From Anaspis maculata (lineage: Eukaryota > Arthropoda > Insecta > Coleoptera > Scraptiidae), in the NCBI GenBank assembly GCA_949128115.1, contig OX421964.1, forward strand, positions 33,968,177-34,032,176: a DNA stretch of 64,000 bases, given 5' to 3'. The notes beneath the pieces are model-generated. The model was not told the DNA's origin. It was given only the letters and a program-made list of their open reading frames with translations, and made no database searches. Of the stretch, positions 11,800-22,759 are shown one piece after another. A program made the position numbers and the translations under genes. The stretch's first letter is position 1. Every line of letters starts with the position of its first letter.

Positions 11800-14700
11800 A
11801 CTGACTGGACAACCTTTCATGTGGGGATGTAGGATGTTGCTTCAAGTGTATCTTCACTTTTTCAAGCGATTAACCCAAGTCCAACGACACATGCTAAAGG
11901 TCTTGGTGATCCCTCTAAGAGTAAGGCAACCTTCACGGCCGTATTCATATCTCGCTTTCAAGCTATAGGGGCTATCCGTTGATATTAGAGTCATCAAAAA
12001 TACATAATACAATAATTGAGCGGCTCTATATATTTATCTTTAGATGTATCATATCAGCGAGTGTTTAAAAGGCATTTGACGAAAGGTAAGAAGTCTTCAC
12101 GACTTATAATATAGGAGCCGTTAAAGTGTACCTCGGTACTTAGCTTTAATTCACATTCCCGGAACACAATAGCAAACTATCAAAGTTTACGTAATTCGTG
12201 ATAATACCCCTACCCTATAATATCCCCTACTCCAGCTTTTGCCTTATTCCACTTTATTACGGTCTATGCCCGTGCATAATTTATCGCCCTTTAACGATTA
12301 TCAAATTACCATGTGCATTGCTCATTGAATCCTCCAACGGTCTCCTCCGCCATTTAGACCGACCTCTACTCTCTCTCTATACACCAGAGAAATTTATCGT
12401 AATTCAACCGTCAATGGCGCGTTAATAAATCATCCATCGGTTCATTGTGCGTTTTTGCCTTTCCCCCGAACTATCTCAAACTTTACTCCGATTGTACGTA
12501 TGACGTTTAAATGGACCGGAACCGGAAGATCATGGTCTAGTCAGCACGAAAAGACTGCTTCGCACTATTCCACTGTCCCCGGTTCTGGCGCTCCTGAAAC
12601 TTCCAAATATACGAGGATTACTTCGAACTCGCGAAACTTCTCAATTAAGTGACTGCGCTGCCATATACACTACAAAGTTATAGCCCGGAGTCTTTTAAAG
12701 CACTCTTCTATATAGTTCTTCGCCACTTTCAAAAGATAATTGCCGCTCATATGAAAAAATGAAAAAACACTTTCATGAAATATTGGATATGAGGAAATCT
12801 GACGGTATCAAAAAATAGAGGTCATCGATTTCTGAACAAGCGTTTCCAGAACAAACGTACCACACACATCAAAATCGGGCACCATCAGGAACACATGTCG
12901 GCCTACCAACTCTTTTTAACTTGTGTAGAGATATAAATAACTTATATTGAGGAAATGCTCCCGTTCTTATAAATGTGTGGTATGATGTATGACCGGTTGT
13001 ATACCGCCTCCCGGTTCTGACGCGCCGTCTAAAGATTGGTCCATCCATCTTCCTGGGAGTTTTCGCAGTTTCATTACAGGTTTTGCATCCCGTGGAAAAG
13101 CGTCCTCGACGGCATAGGATGGAGACGAGCAAGAGGGCCAGACCCCAGGGGGTGAACGAGGTGTAGGGGAAGAACACCGGCGGACGCCTGATGGATTCGA
13201 ACTTTGACACGCGGCCGTTTTTAACCCTGATGTTCCGGCGTGTCGACCCTAACACTTTACGATTATTAACTTGACCCACCATTACACATAATAATCGTCT
13301 CTCGGGGAGTCGCTGTGGGGGAGCGCTGCTCGAACGGTGCAATTTTCCAAGAGACACGTTATTTTGTTTGATGAAGTGTGTTATAGTGAAAAATGACAAT
13401 CATAATTAGTATACTGTGTGTCAATAAAACCTCTTTTCGTTGTTTGAAATGGATAAATGGTGAACTAATTAATGCCATGACCGTAACAATTAACGAGAAT
13501 TAGTAGCCGCCTGTCTGTGTGGCCCCGGAGTGATTAACCAAAACCCGATTATAAATGGAGCAAATCGAATTAATATAGAGTTACTTGCCAGGGATATTCT
13601 GCATCAGTAATATCCATCCATCACGGATGCATCATCGAGTCAGATGCGCTTCGCTACTCATTGGATCCCAGCAGCCTGGATGCAGTTCCAGTTTCCACTC
13701 TGAACTTATGCAAATCCTCCAGTTGCAATACTTTTCCCCAATTAGACACCCTCGAGAGACCCTGGAGCGGTGCGCCGGCTCTTTCAAAACTTGTCGTCAC
13801 GCCCTTTTGCTAATCACCAAAGGCTGCCGACTTCTGCGGTAACCCATATTGTTTTCAGAAAAGTATAAAGTTCCCCCTATCTTATTTCGGATCACTCCAA
13901 ATTTTAAAATCAATTCGCTCGTATTTTTCAGCGAACGACATTTGGGCGTAGAATACGAAGTTGTTGTTACGCCCTCTGAGGTAATATTAAAGGCGACCGT
14001 CTTTTCGTTGACGACCCGAAGATCCTATGGTTGCTGCACCGCTCGTGTATACCTAGGTGAAGTTAACACCCTCTGAAATTGCCGGCGCCAATAATGGTCA
14101 ATTCACGGTTTTTAATGCACCAAGCCGGCCTATATTCCAGTTTCCACCGCAACCTCGAGAGTCAAGGCACACAAAACGACCGGGTGTTATTGTTCCTCGT
14201 TCAATTTTGGTGTATAATTAAGGTAATGAAACGGCGTGGTGGGCTGCGACTACCCTGTCATTTGAAATATTCAGGCCCGGAGGTGGGTGTCACACCCCTC
14301 TGCTGCGGTCTGCCGGCAGCTTAGTGATCTGCCGCGTCGAGAGATTCTTAGAATTTCAAATTACGTTGATTGCATTTTTAAAGCATAATTATCGTCGTTC
14401 AAACAGGCACTGAAATCTCGATGCGAAGTGTTTACCGGATTAATATTTGAAATGTTTCACATCGATCAGTTTGGGGGCGCGTTGAAATTTTAAACCATTT
14501 CACTGGGATATGATTCTCTCTTAACCCCTGGCGAAACATTTGGATTTGTTCCAATGCGATTAGTGTCGAATGTGTTTTATTGGTCCATCCATTCTGCCGT
14601 AACGTTGTTCTTGAATATTATCCACGTGGAGCTGAAAGCTAGCTCGGACAAGTCAAGGATGCAAATTTCATTCTGTTTTAATCCACATGCGTTCCAATAA

Positions 14701-15380
14701 ATGTCGTTTTTTAAGTCTTCAAAAGTACATTAAATTCAAAACTTTTCAAGTTAGTTCACAAGGAAGCCTAAGAGATCTAATAGAACGTAGACACAAGCAC
14801 TATAGGGACCCAAGAACCTCAACATACTCGAAAGGTAGGCCGTCAGAGTTTAACTTCAAGTAGGTGTTGATTTTTCATCATGACGTTCATACTGGCATAA
14901 CCGCTCGACTGATTTTGAACTAATTATTATGATGGTGTCCATCTATTTGTTGGCCAAATGCCCTCATCATATTAAACGAAAGCAAAAGCATAACACACAA
15001 AATAATGTGGTACAATTCGCATGAGCTAAAGGCGAGGTTAAAGTATGTGGAATGTGGATGTCACGGCAGTGAATAAGTAAATTGACGAGCTGGTCCGGTA
15101 TAAGCTGCAGAGAAGGGCAAATGCTGCACATGTCTGGCAAATGTGACAAATGTCTGGCAGTTGTTAAGCTGGGGCGAGTTCAACCAGCTTGTCTACCTGT
15201 AGCTGTAGACGCAATACCAGCTTGCTTGGAATAATTAAAAAAAAAAGCCTAGAATTCACCAGAAATCGAAACTTCCCCTTCTGTTCAGTAGCTATTTACA
15301 TATAACTGACGTGCAAGTTGGAACATATCATTTATTATTTTAATCATCTATATTTGATCTTTAACTTTTTTGCTTCAGTC
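11800..15380. other. Unique, moderately GC region; possible conserved noncoding DNA
   Basis: No repeat from elsewhere in the window recurs here and I find no defensible gene. The longest frame, 12869-13399 (minus, 176 codons), has no known motif and odd composition. About 12190-12450 and 13430-13590 carry many homeodomain-type TAAT/ATTA cores. That is compatible with regulatory DNA but is not proof of it. Confidence 0.35.
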
Positions 15381-15388
15381 TACTTATA

Positions 15389-15754
15389 GTGGCCAAATTT
15401 CCCAAAATTATTTTTTTACTCACCCATTGTTACGTTGCCTACACAGTTGATTCCGGTAGATATCAACGGCACTTGCTTTTTAACAAAAAAAACTTTTACA
15501 AAAACCGGACTGCTAAACAACCAAACTCCATTTTGGTTGGTTGGTTGTCTAGAGAATGTCTGGCAAATTTAACATTGTTAGTAGGTTTGAAAGTCAAAAA
15601 ACCTCTGGGTAGATGGACTATAGTTATAGACACTGATGCGCAGATTGTAATTGCATTAGTTGTCAAATGCACAGGATATAGGAGTATAGGAGACAAAAAC
15701 AAGACCGTTTCTGACCAGCTGGGAAGAAGATTAGGCTGCGACAGCATCAATTAG
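15389..15754 (+). other. 121-codon open frame of unknown status
   Basis: An ATG-initiated frame with a hydrophobic N-terminus and a basic C-terminal half. I recognise no domain. The opposite strand is also open over most of it (15496-15750), which weakens the case for coding. Listed only because of its length, and it may be chance. Confidence 0.15.
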
Positions 15755-16332
15755 GATTAAGGGATCCGTAATGTATAAGTAGATATCACCAGCTTTGCGC
15801 ACAGTCTTCGTTTTGAAAAGTTGCTTCCTTTTCAAGGAGTCGCATATAGTTTTTCATTTCTCAGAAACATTCTATATAATATTATCCGTTTCACCCTTAT
15901 ATGCCACGCAGCAAACTATGAAAAAATTTCAGTTACATTGGTACGCCTGAGACATACAGCATACAGGTGGTTTCACGCAGTAGAGGTTATGTAGCTCTGA
16001 CAGTCTGACACGTGGATGACGCCGCAGCGTGGAAGAAAATTCGGACCGGGTGCCTAGCCCGGAACAAGCGAGGAAAAAATGGCGCGGCAGGTGCAGGTGA
16101 ATGGTTTTTCAAGATTCGGGGGCGAAATCTTGACCCCCTAAACATCATGCAAGCCCGGGGGGGAAAGGCAACTCCTTGCCTCTGCCGCAAATACCACTGT
16201 AACTATTCACAGTACCAGTATGGACTAGGTTTTCAGGCACCAGCTCCCTGTCCATCAACCAAAACGAAAATTGCTTGGCTCATCCAAGTCAAACATGAGC
16301 TGAGAGTAAAGGAACCGTAGGTTTCTACTTAC

Positions 16333-16449
16333 CCCAAAAATCAACGCACCCACTGCCATGTTTTTGGCCATGTCTGGTTGCAGGCGTTTAATATACTGGT
16401 AATGCCGCAGAACTTGCATTTTTGTCTTGTGCGGAATAATTTTCGGCAT
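16333..16449 (-). CDS. Possible first coding exon of a small unrecognised protein
   Basis: The ATG at 16449 opens a 39-codon frame that ends exactly at a strong splice donor, GGG|GTAAGT, at 16333/16332. It begins MPKIIPHKTKMQVLRHYQY, is rich in Lys/Arg, and ends in a hydrophobic MAVGALIFG. That pattern is seen in small inner-mitochondrial or other single-pass membrane proteins, where the donor would fall inside the membrane helix. I could not find a convincing next exon at lower coordinates, and I do not assign a family. The longer open frame reported upstream starts at TTG, so I prefer this ATG. It could be a decayed gene or chance. Confidence 0.35.
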
Positions 16450-16833
16450 CTTGTAATTTGACGTTGTCAAAATTTGTCTAATCAATTCATGAGCTGTCGC
16501 AAGGACGTCTAGCTGTCGTCAGTAGGTATACTAAACCTAACAAAACAATATCATGGCTTGCTGGGTGGCAAATAAGAGTGAAACGGATAATAGGTGTTGT
16601 TCACAAATCACAATCGATGCAGTTTTCCATTTTGATTACAAATAAGCTGGGGAGGCATCAGCTACTGTCGTTTTCCACCACTCACTGATGAATCTCTCTA
16701 ATGAATTGTCATCTCGTTTCCAATATTCATGACAATGCGAACTGGAACTCCAGAAAGGCATCGTTGAACTTGAAGGTAATCCTTGAACTCTTGGTCCTAT
16801 TTCTATCTGACTAGGGGACTTTCGTGACCCAAA

Positions 16834-17290
16834 TTACTCAGTCAGTTCTTGATAGACTAGAGTGTTCGTAAAATATCGTGTATTTTGGGTACTTTCTTGC
16901 CTCACTGCATACACAAAGCACATACTAAATTTATTGTTCAAGTCGGATTGCTTTCCTGATGAATGTCCGTTTAGTAAAAGCCCCGTTTTGCCTGTCGGTA
17001 TGGGAATTAGCTCTGCTCTGGGGTGGTAGTTCAGACCCTCGACATAGAGTCCAAGATTTCCAACTGACCACACAACTGCCAAACATTCGCTTTCAGTTGT
17101 GGCAAAATCTCGTTCTTGTGACTGTGACAACGTCGTCAAGATAAACAAACACGGGTGGCTGTGATTCTGGTCCTAGGACCTGATCCATCCACCTGTGCAG
17201 TTCCAGAGACATTATGCAACCCAAAGGGGATATGCTGAAACTGAAAAAACCCTCGATTTGGTACAAAAAACACGGTTTAGATTGTCTTTA
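16834..17290 (-). pseudogene. Ty3/gypsy retrotransposon remnant (reverse transcriptase / RNase H)
   Basis: Reading the minus strand, a frame near 17230-17260 gives GFFQFQHIPFGLHN. A second frame gives PPVFVYLDDVVTVT, with the catalytic YLDD at 17132-17143. A third part gives FATTESECLAVVWSV, the RNase H start. These are in the order expected for Ty3/gypsy pol. At least one frameshift separates the first two motifs, and the sequence after the RNase H motif is garbled. Gag, protease and integrase are absent. It is inactive. Confidence 0.8.
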
Positions 17291-17459
17291 GATTTTTCCA
17301 AGTATTTTGACATAACCAAAGGTGTTCGCATCTCTCATCTATCAAGATTCCATTTATCAGTAGCTATGCTTCTTACTTTTAGTTCATAATTTTCAAATCT
17401 TACTAATCTAACTGGCAGATATTCGAAAGTATTATTGCCATGTGTTGTATCTTGCTTGC

Positions 17460-17839
17460 ATATTGTCGTGGACTTCGGGTTCGAACGGATTCATTTGAGA
17501 AACTTGAGTGAATAATAACAAATCACACAACGGTAACTTAAACACAACAACTCGCAACTCGTTCAACAACTCGGTTTCGCAGGTGTTCTCTCGACTTCGG
17601 GCTTCAGCTATCGTTCAGTTGTCAACTTACTCCCTCTCGACGCTAGCTTTTTATTCATAGACCCTTCCCCTACTCCTTACTGAAAGTCAGGAGCGGTCAG
17701 GAACGATCTAGAAAATATGGGATCTCCGATCTCTCTGGAGAATGCCCGATTCGACGTTGCTAGGAAATGCTCGGCTCAGGTATAGGTATAGAGATGAACC
17801 TGTATTATCGAGTGCGCCACAGCTACTGCGTTACAATAT
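17460..17839 (-). mobile_element. Solo LTR (Ty3/gypsy-like) with ATAT target duplication
   Basis: On the minus strand the 372-bp block 17464-17835 begins TGTAACGCAG and ends CCACGACA, i.e. TG...CA ends. ATAT flanks both sides (17460-17463, 17836-17839), matching the 4-bp duplication made by many Ty3/gypsy integrases. No second LTR or internal region is paired with it. The adjoining pol remnant at 16834 need not be part of the same insertion. Confidence 0.7.
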
Positions 17840-18110
17840 ATTTCCAAAACTATATTATCCACCTAATTAAACCATAGGTTCAAGATTTTATCTAGGGTGA
17901 TAATAGTCTCTTCCTTTTTTTTCGAAGCGATTTCAGAAGTAATAGTTTGATTTTTCAAATTTAAAAAAAAAAACACCGGAAAAAAAAACAAAGAATGGAG
18001 ACTTGGAGAAGCTACAATTCAAAATTCACTGGAATCGACGAATATGGAACAAACCCAAAAGAAAAAGAATTGAAATTGGTTCGTAACAATGTTCAGTCAT
18101 TGGAATCTTG

Positions 18111-19543
18111 ATGATGTTACGAGCGGAGATTTCCGTGCACCTGATTTTTCTAGACGGATCCCATCAGGTCGCAGTGTACAAGTGCGAAGCTCTAGCATTT
18201 CAGAAAATACACGAAGTGTTGGACTGTTGAAATTTAGGTGGTAACTTCAACATGCGAGTAGGACACATCTGTCCATTTGGCGATGGTGCCGTCTCCACAG
18301 TACGTTGGTAAAGCCTGTGAATGTGTGGAATTTTTCGAGAGTTGCCTGAGAAACTGTATGCCGGGTCATTGGGAAATTTGCTGGAGGACCGATGGAAGAT
18401 TCGAGAACACTAGTCGGAGGTATACAGGTGTCCGGTTTTTGAGGCTAAGCATGGGTATCTCGCTTATCTTGAGAGATACAAAGTTGGATAACTTGAGAAA
18501 AAGTTGCACATTTTCATGATGATCAATGATCCAAAAAGAAATTTGACGTATCGATTTTAGTTTTGGAGATATCGTAAAAAAAACAGGAATTTGGATTTTT
18601 GTTTTAATTTTTTATTCAAAAACCGGTTGAAGGTGGCCTTTTCTAATCTAGACATTGTCGAGACACTTTTCCGAGAAGAATTCAAAGCTGCCAAAATCTT
18701 TATTCTAGCTTTCAAAGCAACCGAGATACGACATTCAACTTTTTTCTCTAATGAGCGCCATATTGGATTTTGATATTTTTGAATAGGGTATTTTTTCTAG
18801 TTAAACGATGTGCCACATGTTACTGTTGAATAAATGTTTAACATTTACGTTTTTTTATTGTCGGTGCTGATTTTGTTTCCAAAGCACTCTTTGAAAAATA
18901 TAAAAAAAATTTTTGCTCAAAAGCGTGAATTCAACAGTGGCATGTGACACATCGTTGTAATCAGAAAAAATATTGTATTCAAAAATGTCAAAATCCAATA
19001 TGGCGCCCATAAGAGAAAAAAAAAGTTGCATGTCATATCTCGGTTGTTTTGGAAGCTAGAATGAAGATTTTGGCAACACTGAATTCCCCTTGGAAAAGTA
19101 CTTTCACAATGTCTTAATTAGGAAAGACTACCTTTAACCGTTTTTCAAATAACAAAATTAAAACAAAAATTACAAATTTCTGTTTTTTCTCAATATCTCG
19201 AAAATTAAATTTGACAAGTCAAATATCTCTCCGGATCGTTGATTGTCATAAAAATTCGCAACTTTTTTAAAATTTAACCGACTCTGTATTTCTAAAGATA
19301 AGCGAGATACCCATGCTCAGCCCCGAAAAACGAACAGCCTGTATATAAGCACCACGGATCGGCCCAGGCAGTAATATTGAATCCAAAGTGGTATCGAGCG
19401 GATAGAAAGCCGTAATCAGCGATATTCTCAAGCAGTAATTGTTGGCGTGTACTCATTCATTGTAGAACGCAGTAATAAAGAGTGTGTTTTAAAACAATCA
19501 TCGTAATTATTAACGAATCTAAACGCGGAATGCGTAACAATGA
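18111..19543 (+). mobile_element. Solo LTR with ATGA target duplication, split by a nested foldback
   Basis: The LTR runs 18115-19539, from TGTTACGAG to GCGTAACA, with ATGA on both sides (18111-18114, 19540-19543). It belongs to the same family as the LTR at 57712-58163: shared blocks include 'caggtcgcagtgtacaagtgcg', 'atgccgggtca' followed by 'tggaaat', and 'cgcagtaataaa' followed by 'agtgtgtttt'. Removing the nested element leaves about 502 bp. It lies about 300 bp past the 3' end of the downstream GTPase gene. Confidence 0.8.
18421..19345. mobile_element. 0.92-kb foldback element nested in the LTR, TA target duplication
   Basis: The left end reads TACAGGTGTCCGG and the right end is the complement of TACAGGCTGTTCG. 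Both arms share 'catgggtatctcgcttatctt', and the arms extend to a centre near 18885. TA flanks both sides (18421-18422, 19344-19345), as for Tc1/mariner elements. The related LTR at 57712 lacks this insertion. No transposase is present. Confidence 0.75.
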
Positions 19544-19843
19544 TTATTGTCGAAATCTGTCGCTATAAGCTCACCTACTCTACTAAAAACCATAATTGAA
19601 GAGGACAATATTTGGTTGGTTACCGTTACCACTGATGTCACGAATTTATTTATCAAGCTGCTTATCGTTGTCAGATAAGAGATTCCGCAGAAAGACACGA
19701 GGCGCATTTAGCTTTTAATACACAGACGTGAATTACCTGTATTTCTGTTTTAGCATATTATGTCTATCTAACACAATTTACAAGTTACACAAAAGCTCTC
19801 AAGAAGTACAATGAACACGTACGGTTCCATTATTCTGCGATAA

Positions 19844-20582
19844 TTAAATTAACACACATTTCGTCTGTTTTCGACTGAACACAGTGCCTCTCTTGTGCGC
19901 ATTGATCGCCTCGATGAAGACATCTTCAACGCCAATTCTTGATTTAGCCGAGCACTCCACGTAAGCTTGGGCCTTTATTTTCTCCAGAAGCTTCTTGCCA
20001 TCCTGATACGTCAAGCACTGGTTGCCCGGTGCGTTCCTCAAATCAATTTTCGTTGCTGAGAAAATCGATGGATTAGATAAAATTTTCGGAAATCCATTCT
20101 CACCTCAAAACTAACCGACTAAAAGAATCGGTGTGTGAGGATTGTAGTGGCGTAGCTCCGGTATCCAGTTGGTCTCGGCGTGCTTGTAAGAATTCCTGTC
20201 GTCGACGGCGTAGCAAAGTAAAAAGCAATGCGTCTGTAAAATATGCGCTTAAATTTTGTAGAACAAAACAAAATGTAAACTGTTTACCTACATTGGGGTA
20301 GGTTAGAGGGCGTAGCCTTGCGTAATCTTCTTGTCCAGCAGTGTCCATTAGTGCTAAAGTGTACTCTACGTCGTCCACCACGATCTTGTGGCCATGGTTC
20401 TCAAATCTACGAGCAATTTATGCGCTATATTTCCATACAATCAGTAAAAGTTTATATACTTACATGGTGGGAACATATTCACTTAGAAACTCATTTCGCA
20501 TGTAAGAAACGAGTAAACAAGTTTTACCCACTACCCCGTCTCCCACTACAGTAATCCTCACGTTTCCCCCTGACACGGCCAT
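19844..20582 (-). CDS. Rho-family small GTPase A (Rac/RhoL-like), 4 exons
   Basis: Exons on the minus strand: 20464-20582, 20292-20406, 20116-20233 and 19844-20055, all with GT-AG introns. Together they encode 187 residues, a normal length for a Rho GTPase. Visible motifs: P-loop GDGVVGKT near residue 14, switch I YVPTIFENH, switch [16 protein letters not shown] with the catalytic Gln, base-binding TKID, SAK as ECSAK, and a C-terminal prenylation box CVLI. These proteins switch between GTP and GDP forms at membranes to steer actin and adhesion. Oddities: the residue before DTAGQE is Met where Rac/Rho have Trp, and the usual GTKxD reads ATKID. A splice-acceptor-like 'cccactgcag' ends 4 bases before the ATG, so a 5' noncoding exon may lie upstream, possibly beyond gene B. 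A possible AATAAA lies at 19645-19650. Membership of the Rho family is secure; the exact subfamily is inference. Confidence 0.92.
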
Positions 20583-20728
20583 CAAACTGCAGTGGGTATA
20601 CTAATAATTTGAATTGTCAAATGCAGTTGAACAGAAACACTTTAATAAATTAGGTGCCGTATATCTACATTTTTATCGTATCGGTGTAAGCAACAAACTT
20701 GTACTGTCTAGTTATCTCAAAACTTATC

Positions 20729-20734
20729 TTTAAT
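20729..20734 (-). promoter_or_regulatory. Possible polyadenylation signal ATTAAA for GTPase B
   Basis: The minus strand reads ATTAAA 18 bases after the stop codon of gene B and before gene A begins. It is the common variant signal and fits the very short intergenic gap. Position alone supports it. Confidence 0.35.
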
Positions 20735-20751
20735 TTCCAAGACTCGCACTA

Positions 20752-21444
20752 CTAGAGTAATAAACAGATAGGTTTAGATAAGGTTTTTGGCTTGAAGTTT
20801 CTCAAATAAACTTTCACGGTCTCTGTGAAAACGTTTCTGACACCACGATTCAGTTTCGAAGAACACTCCACGTAACTTTGGGCTTCAACGTGTTTCATCA
20901 ATTTTTTGCCATCCTCAAAAGTGTAGCATGGGGTGTCGAGATTTTCCCTCAAATCAGTTTTGGTTCCAACTAAAACTATTGGAGTGTTCGGATTGTAATA
21001 CCGCAGCTGCTGGATCCATTTGAAATCGACGTTATCGTACGAAGCACAGCTTTTTTCAACGGAGAAGCACAACAAAAAGCAGTTCGTCTGAAATATAAAA
21101 TTTCAAAACATAAAAATACATGAGTGCTTGAAACAGATGAAACCTTGCCACTTGCTTACATTTGGAAAGTTCAAGGGGATCATTCTGTCGTATTCTTCTT
21201 GCCCAGCAGTGTCGCGTAATGTCAAGTTGTATTTCACATTGTCCACAGTGATTGCTTGTTGATGTTGTTCAAATCTGAATGATTTATTTAAAATCTTAAG
21301 CATGCCGGAACAATAATGTACTCACATGGTAGGCAAGTATTCTTCTGGAAACTTATTCTGGGTGTGAACTATTAACATGGCAGTTTTGCCCACTGTGCCA
21401 TCTCCCACTACGGTGATTATGAGATTTTTGCGCAATTTTGGCAT
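20752..21444 (-). CDS. Rho-family small GTPase B (Rac/RhoL-like), 3 exons
   Basis: Exons: 21326-21444, 21160-21274 and 20752-21087, encoding 189 residues. Exons 1 and 2 have exactly the lengths (119 and 115 bp) and phases of gene A. Its third exon covers both exons 3 and 4 of A, so one intron differs. Motifs: P-loop GDGTVGKT, switch I YLPTIFEQH, switch [16 protein letters not shown] with the catalytic Gln, base-binding TKTD, ECSSK, and a C-terminal CLLL box predicting geranylgeranylation. Arg replaces the Trp usually found before DTAGQE. The Cys after the P-loop Thr of Rac is Ala here. The frame is intact, which suggests a working tandem paralogue of A. It lies upstream of A in the direction of transcription, about 170 bp away. 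Confidence 0.92.
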
Positions 21445-21449
21445 TCTGA

Positions 21450-22432
21450 GGCAATTTGCTCTGAACGACGCTTAGAACCTATTTGAAAATTATCATTGAT
21501 TTATCAACAAAAATTATCTTATGATTAGATTCGATCAATTCTACACTTTTTCCTGTTATACTGTGACAAAACCGAAGTGCATGATCATAAATCGAACCAA
21601 TCATACACGATTTATTTAGACGAATTTTGTGTACACAGACAGATACACTGCGGGAAATGCCAGTAAATCAGCATCACGCAGCACATGTACAAGAGTAGCT
21701 CCATTCAAATGTAAGCGCAGATTATTTCCTTTACTTCTTTACACGTTGGAATTCCCGGGGTTGGGGGATTATAAGTTTACGCTCGCTGTTTGCACATATC
21801 ATTCGCGCTATAACTCTATATAAGCTCCAATTAATGAGGAAAATTCTCAGTTGCTCGGATTATTTCCATATACCTAGTGCAACAAATTAAAACTTTGAAT
21901 TAACAAGATTGAGTCATCTGGAGAAGATCTTTACCCAATGCCGAAGCTGCTGAATGAGTACAAGTTGACTTGATAAGTCATCAGAATGTCAGGAAGCTGG
22001 CATGCCGAGAGATCTCGGAGAACTTCACGTCATTCAGAAATTATAACTCAAGTACATAAGTCCTTGAATGACTCTTGTCCTATGTAACACCAGGACATAG
22101 AGGTAGATCACATAATGGGGTGATATTGGAGAAAAAGTGGTTATTTTTATTGATTATTCCGATTGTTTCTAATCTAATCAAGCTTTTCATGTAACACGCA
22201 TATTAGTTGCTTCTCTAATTTTTTATAAACAATTTTTTTCTCATCAAACTATGACGTTACTCGGTCAACCTCGCGCGCAAACCAAACGTGACCTACTTTT
22301 CCGACATTTTGGCGTCTTCCAGTTTGAATCACGTTTTGTCACTTTTGACCATTAAGTGTAATTGAAAACATCAAATCACATGGCATCTGTGACATTTGTT
22401 TGAATTTAAAATGACTGCACCAGCACGATACA
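21450..22432. other. Upstream flank of the GTPase genes
   Basis: This would hold the promoter of gene B. A pyrimidine/AT stretch ending 'ttttcaaatag' (minus strand, about 21479-21489) could be a splice acceptor for a 5' noncoding exon. No TATA box or initiator can be assigned with confidence, and no other gene is visible. Confidence 0.3.
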
Positions 22433-22440
22433 CTACAGGC

Positions 22441-22725
22441 TAGCGCTGGCAACCGAATCGGTTCTGACAGCCGGCTTTGAAAACCGTCTCCGAAAACCGA
22501 ATTTCTATGATAGCTGGAAACCGGCTCACACAGCCGGCTTTCGGAGTCGGCATTCGGAGCCGGCTTCCAAAATTTCGAAGCGTTTTCCAGTGTCGGTCTT
22601 CGAAGCCGGCTTTCAATACTGGTCTTCGCAGCAGTTTCCAAAACCGGTTTTCGGAGTCAGCTTTCAATATCAGCTTTAACGAACAGAATACCGATTTTTA
22701 TTTTTCCCGGTTTTTGCCAGCACTA
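22441..22725. mobile_element. Left terminal hAT MITE of the composite
   Basis: It begins TAGCGCTGGCAACC and ends TTTTTGCCAGCACTA, so it has its own pair of ends. Inside are repeated 'gccggctttc(g)gag' motifs. The right terminal copy at 25773-26102 has the same start, end and internal motif order ('gatgatagct' / 'ggagccggcttccaaaat'). Confidence 0.7.
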
Positions 22726-22759
22726 ATCAAATTGAAGACTGTCAGGTGTGAAGTCACTA

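Noticed and set aside
12869..13399. 176-codon open frame on the minus strand, the longest in the window
   Set aside because: No recognisable domain or splice context and unusual composition (many Arg, mixed low-complexity). It lies in unique, higher-GC DNA where chance frames are longer.
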